Source: Ancylomarina euxina (GTDB lineage: Bacteria; Bacteroidota; Bacteroidia; Bacteroidales; Marinifilaceae). From it: 64,000 nt of DNA. A program made the position numbers and the translations under genes. Location of the stretch: NCBI RefSeq assembly GCF_003863355.1, contig NZ_QQWG01000009.1, positions 1 to 64,000 of the forward strand. The letters run 5' to 3'. How positions within the stretch are numbered: the stretch's first letter is position 1; each line of letters starts with the position of its first letter. Under the pieces are notes generated by a model that did no database searches, was not told where the DNA came from, and saw nothing but the letters and a program-made list of their open reading frames with translations. Shown here one piece after another: positions 9,333 to 19,195 of the stretch.

Positions 9333-9908
9333 ATGACTCATCAGCAAGCAAACCAAACTTTGGTTCTGGTAAACGAAACAAGTATAGAACAGTGGTATAC
9401 TACCTACTATTCCTTATTATGTGTTTATGCCAATAAATTTTTAAAAGATCTCGACCTTTCGCGCGAGTTAGTGCAAGATGTATTTGTAAATCTTTATGAT
9501 AAAAAAGAAGCGTTAAGCATACATACATCGGCTAAGTCACATTTATACCAATCGGTAAAAAATGCCTGCCTCAGCAGCATCAAACAAAAACAGACATATG
9601 CCTTGCATCACGAGAACATTAAGTATTTAAATGGGGACTACAGTTACGAAACAGATGAACTGTATGGGCAAAGTGAACTCGAATATGAATTGTATAAGGC
9701 CATTGAGGAATTGCCAAAAAAATGTCGCGATATTTTTAAGATGAATCGCATAGAGGGGTTGAACAATCAGGAAATAGCCGATTATTTAAATATCTCGAAG
9801 CGCACAGTAGAGACACAAATTAGCAAAGCCCTAAAAGCCCTTCGCAATCAACTAGCTCCTAGCCTACTTAAAACTATCCTCTTGTTTCTATTATCGAGCA
9901 TAGAATAA
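9333..9908 (+). CDS. ECF sigma factor, sigma-70 family (Bacteroidota expansion type)
   Basis: A 191-residue extracytoplasmic-function sigma factor. Region 2 covers about residues 18-88 (SRELVQDVFVNLY matches the core-binding helix). Region 4 covers about 128-180, with the helix-turn-helix NNQEIADYLNISKRTVETQISKALKALR. The C-terminal tail is hydrophobic, common in this family. The FecR-type anti-sigma gene starts 74 bases downstream on the same strand and a STN-containing TonB receptor follows at 12305, so this is the transcriptional output of a FecI/FecR/FecA-like surface signalling system. Its promoters cannot be predicted from this window alone. Confidence 0.9.
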   Translation: MTHQQANQTLVLVNETSIEQWYTTYYSLLCVYANKFLKDLDLSRELVQDVFVNLYDKKEALSIHTSAKSHLYQSVKNACLSSIKQKQTYALHHENIKYLNGDYSYETDELYGQSELEYELYKAIEELPKKCRDIFKMNRIEGLNNQEIADYLNISKRTVETQISKALKALRNQLAPSLLKTILLFLLSSIE

Positions 9909-9982
9909 AAAAATGAAGTTTTTTTTAATTAGAGGTACGTGTTATCAACCCTTAACTTGTCTTAGTAACAGAAAAGCATAAA

Positions 9983-10945
9983 ATGGAAGATCGAAATCAA
10001 CATATCAACGAGGTAGTTTTGCAAAATGTATTGCAAGGAAGCGCCAGTGCAGCCCAAGAAAAGGAGCTGAACGAATGGTTGCAAGCTTCGGATGCCAATA
10101 AAGCTCTTTTCGAAAAAATGAAGCAGATTTGGTCCGCCAGTAAGCAGCTAAAGGAATTTTCTGAAATTGACGAAAAAGCCGATTGGAAAAAAATTAAAGC
10201 CAAACGTCGAGCAAAAAAGAACAGATTAGGACCCTGGCTAAAATATGCTGCTGCCATAATGATCACAATGGGTTTCAGCCTTATTTATCTTCACGAAAAC
10301 ACTGTAGGTTTTGGCAAAATTGCTCAGATTAAAACAGAGCAAGAGAAGAGCGAACTACTACTTGCCGATGGAACAAAGGTGTATTTAAACAAAAACAGCA
10401 GGTTGGTTTATCCTAAAAAATTTGATGATGATAAACGATTGGTGAAACTACAAGGCGAGGCTTTCTTTGATGTGAAACCCAATGCCAATAAACCCTTTAT
10501 TGTTGAATCGGGTGAAGCAATTATAAAAGTTTTAGGCACCAGTTTTAATGTTTATAATAAGGTTGACAATAGTACAGAACTAAGTGTAAAAACGGGTAAG
10601 GTGAGTCTAAAATCGAGGAAAGATAAAGACCAAGAATTAGTATTGGTAAAAGGTGATGTCGGTTTACTTAGAAATCATAAAGTGATTAAACTGAAATCGA
10701 AATTTAAGAATCAAGATTCGTGGAGAACTAGGGCGCTTAAATTCCATCAGGCACCCCTAACACTGGTTTTAAAAGATTTGGAAAAGCACTACCAAGTAAA
10801 ATTTGAAAATAGAAACCAGAAAATAAAGGATTTAGAAATCACTCTTGCTTTCGATAATGAAGAAATTGAAAAGGTTATTCATCAGCTTGAGTTATTACTG
10901 CAAGTAAAAATTATAAAACACAAAAATATCTATATCATAAAATAA
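9983..10945 (+). CDS. FecR-family anti-sigma factor
   Basis: A 320-residue single-pass inner-membrane protein. The cytoplasmic N-terminus (1-80) contains the WLQASDANKALFEKM-type segment that binds the sigma factor. One helix lies at about 86-103 (LKYAAAIMITMGFSLIYL). A periplasmic FecR domain covers about 120-215 (LLLADGTKVYLNKNSRLVYP, LQGEAFFDV, VLGTSFNV), and a C-terminal DUF4974 domain (about 248-319) meets the STN domain of the receptor. It follows the sigma gene by 74 bases and precedes a small secreted protein by 8. It is expected to hold the sigma factor inactive until the receptor signals. Confidence 0.9.
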   Translation: MEDRNQHINEVVLQNVLQGSASAAQEKELNEWLQASDANKALFEKMKQIWSASKQLKEFSEIDEKADWKKIKAKRRAKKNRLGPWLKYAAAIMITMGFSLIYLHENTVGFGKIAQIKTEQEKSELLLADGTKVYLNKNSRLVYPKKFDDDKRLVKLQGEAFFDVKPNANKPFIVESGEAIIKVLGTSFNVYNKVDNSTELSVKTGKVSLKSRKDKDQELVLVKGDVGLLRNHKVIKLKSKFKNQDSWRTRALKFHQAPLTLVLKDLEKHYQVKFENRNQKIKDLEITLAFDNEEIEKVIHQLELLLQVKIIKHKNIYIIK

Positions 10946-10953
10946 AAATCGAA

Positions 10954-11409
10954 ATGAAAAAAGTATTAGTATTAGCAATTATTGCCTTAGCATTTGTATT
11001 CGAGTCGAACGCACAATCAATAAAATACAAAGTAATTACTTCAATTGAGTCTATCGTACCAATGGGATTGGGTCGTTCTAGAATTATCGAAGAAAAGAAT
11101 CCAATGGATGCACAGAAATTTACAACAGAACGTACCAATGGGAAAAAAAGTAAGCAAAAAGATGTAAAACGTAAGGATGCCAAAGTAGACCGATTTGCTG
11201 AAACTAAGCTTTTAAATTTCTACTCAATTGCAGGTATCAATTTCCAGAATATCGCTTCGAATGATGCTCTATTATCATCGAAAATGAACACACTTGTTAG
11301 CGAAGGATGGGAATTAGCTTTTGTGAACTCTGCTGTTGAATCGGATAGTGGTAAAGGCGATGGTAAAGGTATTTTTATTACTCGTTACATCTTTAAAAAA
11401 CAGATATAA
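10954..11409 (+). CDS. Small secreted protein of unknown function, DUF4177-like tail
   Basis: A 151-residue protein with a clear signal peptide (KKVLVLAIIALAFVFESNAQ, cut after about residue 21). The middle is very basic and low in complexity (NGKKSKQKDVKRKDAK). The C-terminal part reads FYSIAGINFQNIAS ... LNTLVSEGWELAFVNS-like, resembling DUF4177 proteins, in which a short alpha/beta unit ends in GWELV. No enzyme motif is visible. It starts only 8 bases after the FecR stop, so it belongs to the signalling operon; a periplasmic accessory role is possible but not shown. Confidence 0.65.
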   Translation: MKKVLVLAIIALAFVFESNAQSIKYKVITSIESIVPMGLGRSRIIEEKNPMDAQKFTTERTNGKKSKQKDVKRKDAKVDRFAETKLLNFYSIAGINFQNIASNDALLSSKMNTLVSEGWELAFVNSAVESDSGKGDGKGIFITRYIFKKQI

Positions 11410-11562
11410 GAGACTGAAGATAAGATAGGTCTCCATCATCTTAAATAAATAACTATGATATTAAAATCCATATTTACTGAATTGAGAATAGATTGGAGTT
11501 TACGAAAATCTATCTTAAAACCATATTATACAGCACTACACCATATACATAACAAATATGTG

Positions 11563-12135
11563 ATGCTTAATTGGACTAAGCAGAAAGGAAATAGGCGCAC
11601 TTCGGATAGAATAATCAATGTATTCATAAGTATGATACTCCTTATGGGAATCAGTTCTTGTTCTGAATCACCTCTATCGGATGTTGAAATTTACAACCCA
11701 TCAAGTCTGTACGTTTCTGCTCATATTTATCAAGATTTCGATAACAATAAAGAATTGATTATTAAGGTGAATGATAAAAATGGCAATTATGTAGACTTGC
11801 TAAACGGTGGCGTATCGGTAAATGGAAGAGACTGTGATTTGAAGCATGCTAGTTTTGGTGGACTTGGCAAAACTTATGTGTATTATCCTAATTATTACGT
11901 TGATGAATTTAAAGTTGAAATTTGGTACAACTCTCACGACTCCTATACATTTTATATTGAGGCACCTTATTTTCCAGGTTTTATGACCAATAAGAGAATG
12001 ACTCATGTCGATTTACGGCATTCAGGAAACAAATTCACAGGGCAAAACACCTATACAGGTACGCCATTTCATAATAGAGAAATTGATTTTAATTTCGATA
12101 TCATGAAAGAAGAATCACAAATGAGAATGAAATAA
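11563..12135 (+). CDS. Putative lipoprotein of unknown function
   Basis: An open frame runs from 11455, but the ATG at 11563 is the better start: from there the protein has a basic N-terminus, a hydrophobic stretch (INVFISMILLMG) and a lipobox-like GISSC, giving a 190-residue lipoprotein precursor. The mature part is beta-rich, with many Tyr and Asn (VYYPNYYVDEFKVEIWYN), as in secreted immunoglobulin-like domains. No family was recognised. It lies between the small secreted protein and the TonB receptor and is followed by a hairpin at 12178, so it probably ends the sigma-FecR transcript. Confidence 0.6.
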   Translation: MLNWTKQKGNRRTSDRIINVFISMILLMGISSCSESPLSDVEIYNPSSLYVSAHIYQDFDNNKELIIKVNDKNGNYVDLLNGGVSVNGRDCDLKHASFGGLGKTYVYYPNYYVDEFKVEIWYNSHDSYTFYIEAPYFPGFMTNKRMTHVDLRHSGNKFTGQNTYTGTPFHNREIDFNFDIMKEESQMRMK

Positions 12136-12177
12136 GTTTTTAATAGATGATGCATTCATAGTCATTTTGAATTATGA

Positions 12178-12211
12178 GCCCCACCGAAATATCGGTGGGG
12201 CATTTGTATTT
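12178..12211 (+). terminator. Hairpin terminator after the lipoprotein gene
   Basis: GCCCCACCGA (12178-12187) pairs perfectly with TCGGTGGGGC (12192-12201) around a 4-base loop and is followed by a T-rich stretch (ATTTGTATTT). It separates the sigma-FecR genes from the receptor gene, which then needs its own promoter or read-through. Confidence 0.7.
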
Positions 12212-12304
12212 ATAAGTGAGCAAAGAAGAATCATTTGAAGAATATTGTTTAAACTGAAAATTCTATACAAATTTGCGGCCGTTTCGATTTACACACAATT
12301 ACCT

Positions 12305-14899
12305 ATGCGATTTACACTTACTCTAATTTTCATATCCTTACTAAGCATTTCATCATTTGCTCAAAAAGTAAGTTTAAAACAGAAAATCAATCTACATAAG
12401 CAGACTTACAAGATTGAGCAAATTTTCCAAGAAATACAGAGCCAGACAGGCATAGAGTTAAGCTACACCAGCCAAATCAATACCGATGAAAAAATCAGAA
12501 TCGAATCGACAATTGCCAGTCTCGATCATTACCTACAACAATGTATCAACACCCAAAAATTCCGTTGGGTATTAGATGACAATAAGATTTTTATTATCCC
12601 CATCCCTTCAAAGGAGCAAACAGTTAGAATCAGCGGTTTTATTTATGATGCCGATACAGGCGAAAGTCTGATTAATGCCAGTATCTACAATCCCAATAGT
12701 CATATAGGTACTGTAAGCAACAATTTTGGTTTCTTTAGTTTTAAGCAACAGAAACAAAATGCCCAGGTCAGAATATCATACGTGGGATACGAGGATACAA
12801 ATATCGATCTGTCGCAAAGCGCCGACACCGTTGTCAATATCAAATTAAAAGCCCATAAGATATTAAATGAGGTAAAAGTGCTTGCTGATGAAAATGCCAA
12901 TAATATTAACCACCTATTTTTAAGCACCTATAATATTACTGCTCAGGATTTAAATAAAAAATCGGTGCTGGGTGAAGATGATTTTTATAGAAACCTGCTC
13001 TATTTACCAGGTGTGCAATCGGCAAATGAGGCTTCTAGCGGTTTAATTGTTCGTAGTGGTTCTCCCGATCAGAACTTGGTCCTGTTAGACGATGTACCTG
13101 TCTATTATCAATCTCATCTTTTGGGACTATTTTCGATATTTAATCCCGATGCCATTCATCAAGCCCGATTGATAAAAGGCGGGTTCCCAGCACAATATGG
13201 AGGACGTATTTCATCCGTTTTGGATATTAGAATGAAAGATGGCAATCATAAAAAAATTGAGGGCGATTTCTCCATAGGTCTACTCACCACAAAACTAAAT
13301 ATTCGAGGACCTATTATTAAAGAAAAAACCTCTTTTAACCTGTCTTTACGTCGCTCCTACTTAGATCTTATTTCGTCAGCACTACTTAATTTGGCCGATT
13401 CGGATGTTAAATTTTCCTACTACTTTGGAGATTTAAATTTTAAACTCTCACATAAATTCTCGAACAGAGACAAGCTGTATTTAAGCACCTACTGGGGAGG
13501 CGATTTAGCCAAATTACAGGCTACAGACATTTCTTTTTTCGATGATGAAGCACAAAAAAGTATCAATAAAGTGGCATGGGGTAATTTCACCAACTCACTA
13601 CGTTGGAATCATGTTTATAACGATAAACTATTTGGAAATACTTCTCTCATACTAAGTCGCTACACGTTTTTGGTAAAGGATATTCGTGAAACTAAAGACG
13701 AAAATAATGTTTATAAAGAAAGCTTTTATCATGAATTTTACTCAGGCATACGCGATTATTCATTTAAATCGGAGTTCGATTATATCCCCCAGTCCAAATA
13801 CTATAACAAGTTTGGTATCGAAGCTAATTTTCATCGAACGAAACCCGGAAGTAGTTTCTACGACAATGCACAAGTCGATATAGAGGACTCTATGAAGGAT
13901 AGAAACATTGATGCTTTAGAATTCGCTCTGTATTTTCAAAACCAAACCCAATGGAATAAGAAGCTACTTACAAGTCTTGGCCTCAGGTTTACCTCCTTTA
14001 TGCTGAAAAGTAAAAGTTACATTTCTTTAGAACCACGATTAACGGCACAATACCGTATAAACCCTAAACTGAGCTTAAACACGGGCTATTCTATGATGTC
14101 GCAGTATATGCATTTAATTACATCGAGTACATTAAATCTTCCTACTGATGTGTGGCTCCCTGTAGGTGAAAATATCAAACCCATTAGGTCTCACCAGCTT
14201 AATATGGGTAGCATTTGGCAAATCAGCAATCAATGGTTACTGAATTCTGAACTGTTCTACAAGCACACAAAAAACACTTTAGAGTTTAGTAAAAACGCTT
14301 ACCTCTACGAAGGGAAACACAAATGGTCGAGTATGGTTGAAGCCGGAAAAGGCTGGAGCACCGGCTTTGAGTTATTAATCAAGAAACACAAAGGAAATAC
14401 GCAAGGGCATTTGGCTTATACACTTGCAAAATCGGAGGTTAAGTATAAATACTTGAATAAGGGGATGGCTTACCCCTCTCCTTACGATCGCCGTCACGAT
14501 CTCTCCATACAAGTAAGCCAAAAACTAAGTTCGAAAATCGATATCAATATCAATTGGATTTTTGGTAGTGGTTTACCACTCACCATCCCCAATATGTCGG
14601 TGAATACCCTTTCGCCCTATCAGCAGGCAGAAATTACCGAAACGCCTGTTTTCTCTCAACGTAATTCGGTTCGCATGCCAAATTCCCAAAGAATGGATAT
14701 TTCTATCAATTTTAAGAAGAAGAAAAAGCGAGGGACACGTGTTTGGAATCTGAGTTTTTACAACATTTACAATCGAAAAAATGCCAGCTACGTTTACTTA
14801 CAACAAAAGTATAACGATCAAGGCAAATCAGAATACAATATTAAGCAATTGAGCTTTTTTGGTTTTATACCTAGTGTTTCTTATTCCTATCAATTTTAG
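12305..14899 (+). CDS. TonB-dependent receptor with STN signalling domain
   Basis: The ATG at 12305 gives a normal signal peptide (RFTLTLIFISLLSISSFAQ); the frame is open from 12245 but that extension is unlikely. The product is about 864 residues. In order: an STN domain (about 25-105, YKIEQIFQEIQSQTGIELSY), a carboxypeptidase-regulatory-like domain (about 108-190), a plug domain (DFYRNLLYLPGVQSANEASSG, LVLLDDVPVY, GGFPAQYGGRISS) and a 22-strand-type barrel ending in YQF. STN domains contact FecR-type anti-sigmas, so this is the sensor for the sigma/FecR pair at 9333-10945 as well as a transporter. The DUF4249 lipoprotein 8 bases downstream is its likely surface partner. The ligand is not evident. 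Confidence 0.9.
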   Translation: MRFTLTLIFISLLSISSFAQKVSLKQKINLHKQTYKIEQIFQEIQSQTGIELSYTSQINTDEKIRIESTIASLDHYLQQCINTQKFRWVLDDNKIFIIPIPSKEQTVRISGFIYDADTGESLINASIYNPNSHIGTVSNNFGFFSFKQQKQNAQVRISYVGYEDTNIDLSQSADTVVNIKLKAHKILNEVKVLADENANNINHLFLSTYNITAQDLNKKSVLGEDDFYRNLLYLPGVQSANEASSGLIVRSGSPDQNLVLLDDVPVYYQSHLLGLFSIFNPDAIHQARLIKGGFPAQYGGRISSVLDIRMKDGNHKKIEGDFSIGLLTTKLNIRGPIIKEKTSFNLSLRRSYLDLISSALLNLADSDVKFSYYFGDLNFKLSHKFSNRDKLYLSTYWGGDLAKLQATDISFFDDEAQKSINKVAWGNFTNSLRWNHVYNDKLFGNTSLILSRYTFLVKDIRETKDENNVYKESFYHEFYSGIRDYSFKSEFDYIPQSKYYNKFGIEANFHRTKPGSSFYDNAQVDIEDSMKDRNIDALEFALYFQNQTQWNKKLLTSLGLRFTSFMLKSKSYISLEPRLTAQYRINPKLSLNTGYSMMSQYMHLITSSTLNLPTDVWLPVGENIKPIRSHQLNMGSIWQISNQWLLNSELFYKHTKNTLEFSKNAYLYEGKHKWSSMVEAGKGWSTGFELLIKKHKGNTQGHLAYTLAKSEVKYKYLNKGMAYPSPYDRRHDLSIQVSQKLSSKIDININWIFGSGLPLTIPNMSVNTLSPYQQAEITETPVFSQRNSVRMPNSQRMDISINFKKKKKRGTRVWNLSFYNIYNRKNASYVYLQQKYNDQGKSEYNIKQLSFFGFIPSVSYSYQF

Positions 14900-14907
14900 T
14901 TTGTGTT

Positions 14908-15810
<903 letters not shown>

Positions 15811-15923
15811 ACCCAATTTATTTATCAAAACAGAAATTGAGCGAGATACTATAGATCAGAAGCACGCTTAGAAATTTCACTAAGACAATCAACAACTTAG
15901 GTTTTAAAAGCCTGTTTATGACG

Positions 15924-16340
15924 TTATTTTTCAAAAAAATTTCTAATCAACTGTGAAAATCCTTTTTTCCTTGTAATGTGACCAGTCCAAAAAGGCAATG
16001 TGTTTTCACCCTGAATATGCATATAAATCTCACCCCAGCTTGGCAAGCCTCCAAAATTACGATCGTCAATATAAATATCAGCATTTATCTTTCGGCTAAT
16101 GCTATCATCAAAAATTTCCTCTGGGTAATTTTTATTTACAGCATAAAATTCCAGGCCATTCTCTTTACAAAATTCAACTGCAGCATCCAATTCTTTCCCG
16201 GCACGGTATGTCCATAAAATTAGTTGGTGACCTTGCTCTTGTATCAATTTTAAACTCTCAATGGCAAAAGGAATCTCTTTTCCCAAATCAGGATATCGAT
16301 GTTCTACGATTGTACCGTCAAAATCAACTGCTATAATCAT
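15924..16340 (-). CDS. HAD-family hydrolase (small phosphatase)
   Basis: A 138-residue compact HAD protein. Motif I is DFDGT (D6, D8), motif II is LILWTYR, and motif III/IV is DIYIDDRNFGG near residues 91-101. There is no cap domain of note. Such small HAD proteins are common in Bacteroidota and are annotated only as hydrolases; the substrate cannot be told. The gene stands alone, convergent with the DUF4249 gene, and lies 437 bases from the divergently oriented trxB. Confidence 0.8.
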   Translation of the reverse strand: MIIAVDFDGTIVEHRYPDLGKEIPFAIESLKLIQEQGHQLILWTYRAGKELDAAVEFCKENGLEFYAVNKNYPEEIFDDSISRKINADIYIDDRNFGGLPSWGEIYMHIQGENTLPFWTGHITRKKGFSQLIRNFFEK

Positions 16341-16777
16341 GCTTAAGTGCTTGGTTTATTGTCTTAAATTATTAAAAGTATACGACATAGTGGCCAAAAC
16401 TTTACATTATTTATAAATTAGACCTCATTCCATCTTGGAAGAATAGTTTTGATTCAATTATCACACGCTAATTCTGATTCTAAAAAAAGCATTAAGCAAA
16501 AAAAAGCGACAAACATATTTATCGCGAAATAAGAAACACTTTATTCAATAACAACTCAACGAACTTTCCCTACATGAGTATATTAGCAGCGTGTAAAAAT
16601 CAAGTAAAGTTCATTTTTTGATTTCTACCCTATTCTAAATAAGTTCAATTTACAGATCCCAGTATACATCTTATTGATAAATAACGTTTTTTAAGACACT
16701 GAAAGTCTGAACTTAAATAGATATTTTATAGATTTGCTCATTCAAAATTATTTAGAATTAGAACAAAAAAACATAAA
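16341..16777. other. Intergenic region between the HAD gene and trxB
   Basis: AT-rich and without a convincing ORF or RNA gene. The only clear signal is the candidate trxB promoter at 16706-16736. Confidence 0.6.
16706..16736 (+). promoter_or_regulatory. Candidate trxB promoter
   Basis: TCTG (16706-16709; one mismatch to the -33 TTTG) is followed after 19 bases by TAGATTTG (16729-16736), a full match to the -7 TAnnTTTG. The trxB start is 41 bases downstream. Confidence 0.5.
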
Positions 16778-17773
16778 ATGGATCTTTTTAAGCCTATGAA
16801 CTTAGAGGAAAAAAAATCGACTGCGCCTGAAGGTGATATTGAAAGAGTAAAATGTCTAATTGTAGGATCAGGCCCAGCTGGCTACACAGCTGCAATCTAC
16901 GCTGCTCGGGCTAATCTTAGCCCAGTTCTTATTGAAGGATTGCAGCCTGGCGGACAATTAACAACAACAACTGAAATTGATAATTTTCCTGGATACGCTG
17001 ATGGCGTTACAGGTACCGAAATGATGGCTGACCTTAAAAAGCAAGCTCAACGTTTTGGAACAGACTGTCGTTGGGGCGTTGTTACTTCTGTTGACTTCTC
17101 ATCATATCCTCATAAAGTTGTGGTTGATGGCAACAAAACTATCGAAGCCGAATCTGTAATTTTAGGAACAGGTGCTACTGCAAAATACTTGGGTATTGAG
17201 TCGGAGACTAAATATGCAGGATCAGGTGTTTCGGCTTGTGCAACTTGTGATGGTTTCTTTTACCGTGGTATGGATGTAGCCGTTGTTGGTGGTGGTGACA
17301 CTGCTGCTGAAGAAGCAACTTATCTGGCTGGTCTTTGTAATAAAGTCTATTTAATTGTTCGTAAACCTTTCTTACGTGCATCAAAAGCTATGCAAGATCG
17401 TGTTGAACGTACTGACAATATAGAAGTTCTATATGAACACAACACTAAAGAGATTACTGGTGATGGTGTTGTTCAAGGTGCAACTTTAATCAAAAGATTA
17501 GGCGAAGAGAATGAAGAAGAAGTTAAAATCAAAATTGATGGTTTCTTCTTAGCAATTGGACATACTCCAAACTCAGATTTCTTTAAGCAATATATTAAGA
17601 CTGACGAGCATGGTTACGTTATAACAGAGCCAGATTCAACCAGAACTAACGTGCCTGGTGTATTTGCTTGTGGTGACCTCAAAGACTCAGTATACCGCCA
17701 AGCTGTTACATCTGCAGGTTCAGGTTGTATGGCTGCCATGGATGCTGAAAAATTTCTTGCTGAGCACGAGTAA
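16778..17773 (+). CDS. trxB: Thioredoxin-disulfide reductase
   Basis: A 331-residue flavoprotein that reduces thioredoxin with NADPH. The FAD motif is GSGPAGYTAAIYAARA (30-45), the redox pair is CATC (C154, C157), and the NADPH motif is GGGDTAAEEA. The C-terminal FAD contact reads VFACGDLKDSVYRQAVTSAG. Length is normal. The first 20 residues (DLFKPMNLEEKKSTAPEGD) extend beyond the usual start; an alternative ATG is at codon 7. It stands alone with its own promoter and terminator. Confidence 0.95.
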   Translation: MDLFKPMNLEEKKSTAPEGDIERVKCLIVGSGPAGYTAAIYAARANLSPVLIEGLQPGGQLTTTTEIDNFPGYADGVTGTEMMADLKKQAQRFGTDCRWGVVTSVDFSSYPHKVVVDGNKTIEAESVILGTGATAKYLGIESETKYAGSGVSACATCDGFFYRGMDVAVVGGGDTAAEEATYLAGLCNKVYLIVRKPFLRASKAMQDRVERTDNIEVLYEHNTKEITGDGVVQGATLIKRLGEENEEEVKIKIDGFFLAIGHTPNSDFFKQYIKTDEHGYVITEPDSTRTNVPGVFACGDLKDSVYRQAVTSAGSGCMAAMDAEKFLAEHE

Positions 17774-17798
17774 TACAAATCAAATCGAATAACTCAAA

Positions 17799-17828
17799 AA
17801 CACTGCCTATTATGGGCGGTGTTTTTTT
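17799..17828 (+). terminator. trxB: trxB terminator
   Basis: AACACTGCC (17799-17807) pairs with GGCGGTGTT (17815-17823), with one T-G wobble, followed by a run of T. Confidence 0.8.
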
Positions 17829-17851
17829 GTTTTTAGAGAATCAAGACGGAA

Positions 17852-17885
17852 TAAAAAAAACGCCCTTTAAAAAAAAAAGAGCGTT
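17852..17885 (-). terminator. Terminator of the [2Fe-2S] protein gene
   Basis: On the minus strand AACGCTC (17885-17879) pairs with GGGCGTT (17865-17859), with one wobble, and a run of T follows. The loop is a long T/A tract. Confidence 0.65.
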
Positions 17886-17906
17886 TCATTTTATATTTTT
17901 TTTAGC

Positions 17907-18128
17907 CTACCACAACTTAAACTTACTTGTACTTGCAGGCTTTTTCGGGGCTACTTTAGGAACTTCTGAGTCTAAAATCGTATTAATATAACTCATACAT
18001 TTTCCACATCCCGTATTAGCACCCGTGTATCGACGAATTTCCTCGATAGTCGTTGCATATTTCTCGTGAATAGCTTTATCTATAGTCTCTCTGTCAACCA
18101 TCTGACAATTACAAACAATATCTCTCAT
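17907..18128 (-). CDS. BFD-like [2Fe-2S]-binding protein
   Basis: A 73-residue protein with the four-cysteine pattern of bacterioferritin-associated ferredoxin: C6-x-C8 near the start and C41-x2-C44 after the short helix pair (TGANTGCGKC). BFD proteins bind a [2Fe-2S] cluster and pass electrons to bacterioferritin to release iron; in this phylum stand-alone copies are common. A Lys/Pro/Ser-rich tail (about 55-70) is extra. No bacterioferritin gene is next to it, so the partner is unknown. Confidence 0.85.
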   Translation of the reverse strand: MRDIVCNCQMVDRETIDKAIHEKYATTIEEIRRYTGANTGCGKCMSYINTILDSEVPKVAPKKPASTSKFKLW

Positions 18129-18224
18129 TCTATATTTCGTATTTTCAATAATTATACTTCTGCCAAAAGCAATTCAGGATAAATATGATAAATCCTTTAG
18201 CTTTTCTTTCTAAAACAAAGATAT

Positions 18225-18253
18225 AAAAAAAGACTCGCTATTTGTAACGAGTC
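18225..18253 (-). terminator. Terminator of the HD hydrolase gene
   Basis: On the minus strand GACTCG (18253-18248) pairs with CGAGTC (18237-18232) around a 10-base loop, and seven or more T follow. Confidence 0.8.
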
Positions 18254-18285
18254 TACATAAATATTATTGATGTATTGATTGAGTT

Positions 18286-19065
18286 CTACAATTGATTTTC
18301 CATGAAAATCTTCATGTTTCGATACATGTCAATAACGACATCACTTTTAGGAAGGGTTTCGAAAATAGCCTTTATGTAACTTTTCTCGCTCACTATTTTA
18401 AAACTTCTCTTGTGTTTCATATCAAAAATCCACGACATCTGAGATAATTTCAAATCATTCACCGTCTCAACATCTTCACGTCTAACGACCTTTTCAGCCA
18501 TAATAGCACTGCTCACTTTTTTGGCAATCGCTGGCATATCCTTTAACTCCATATCTAAATGTCTGTTAGGATGAACCTTTTTATGAGTGTAATAATCAGA
18601 AACAATTCTCAACACATCAATTCGATCAGCATCGCGAAGCAGATCAATCAAAATAAGTGATTGTTCATCAGAAATCTTTGGTAATTCGCTTAAATCATGC
18701 ATTTTCACACAATCAATCACCAACAGTCTTTCCTCTTCTTCCAAGCCCATCAATACGTCATGTTCTTCAATCACATTCAAACCAATCTGAATATGATTTG
18801 AATATTCATTATCGGCATAAGTACCATGCTTCACCAACTGGTCAAATCGTCCGATATCATGCAAGAGAGCTGCTGTTTGAAGTAGAAATAAATTTGATTC
18901 ATCAATATTTATACTCAAAGCCAACTCATTAACATTCTCTATAACACGAGAAGCATGTTCTTTCAAAAGGTCAATATTGATCTGAATTTCAGAATCTTCA
19001 CTTGAAAATTCTAAAACGTAAGCATCATACCAAGTTCTAATCTTATTATAGGATTCTTCTACCAC
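18286..19065 (-). CDS. HD-domain phosphohydrolase
   Basis: A 259-residue HD-superfamily protein. The metal residues appear in order: H37 (LKEHASRV), H69-D70 (ALLHDIGRFDQ) and the C-terminal Asp in LRDADRIDVLR. This fits a metal-dependent phosphohydrolase acting on nucleotides or other phosphate esters; no GGDEF, PDE or RelA signature defines a substrate. There is no signal peptide. It has its own candidate promoter and terminator and is monocistronic. Confidence 0.75.
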   Translation of the reverse strand: MVEESYNKIRTWYDAYVLEFSSEDSEIQINIDLLKEHASRVIENVNELALSINIDESNLFLLQTAALLHDIGRFDQLVKHGTYADNEYSNHIQIGLNVIEEHDVLMGLEEEERLLVIDCVKMHDLSELPKISDEQSLILIDLLRDADRIDVLRIVSDYYTHKKVHPNRHLDMELKDMPAIAKKVSSAIMAEKVVRREDVETVNDLKLSQMSWIFDMKHKRSFKIVSEKSYIKAIFETLPKSDVVIDMYRNMKIFMENQL

Positions 19066-19090
19066 TGTAAGTCTAATTTGATAATTCCTG

Positions 19091-19120
19091 CAAAACTACA
19101 TCTTTTCCTCAAATTGCAAA
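19091..19120 (-). promoter_or_regulatory. Candidate promoter of the HD hydrolase gene
   Basis: On the minus strand TTTG (19120-19117) is followed after 18 bases by TAGTTTTG (19098-19091), matching TAnnTTTG. The spacer is one base short of the usual 19-21. The start codon is 25 bases downstream. Confidence 0.4.
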
Positions 19121-19195
19121 AGGATTTTGAACATGACTTGCTAATTTCAATCCCAACATAAAATACGAACAAGTATACCAGTAGCTGCCAGCCAA

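Noticed and set aside
9106-9381. A 91-codon minus-strand ORF between the DUF5686 and sigma genes
   Set aside because: It overlaps the sigma-factor start on the opposite strand, has low-complexity composition and shows no domain or leader.
11455-11562. N-terminal extension of the lipoprotein at 11563
   Set aside because: The extension puts about 36 extra residues before a good signal peptide, which would block export; the internal ATG is better.
17856-17880. Long A/T tract as a possible insertion remnant
   Set aside because: It is explained by the loop and tail of the minus-strand terminator next to it.
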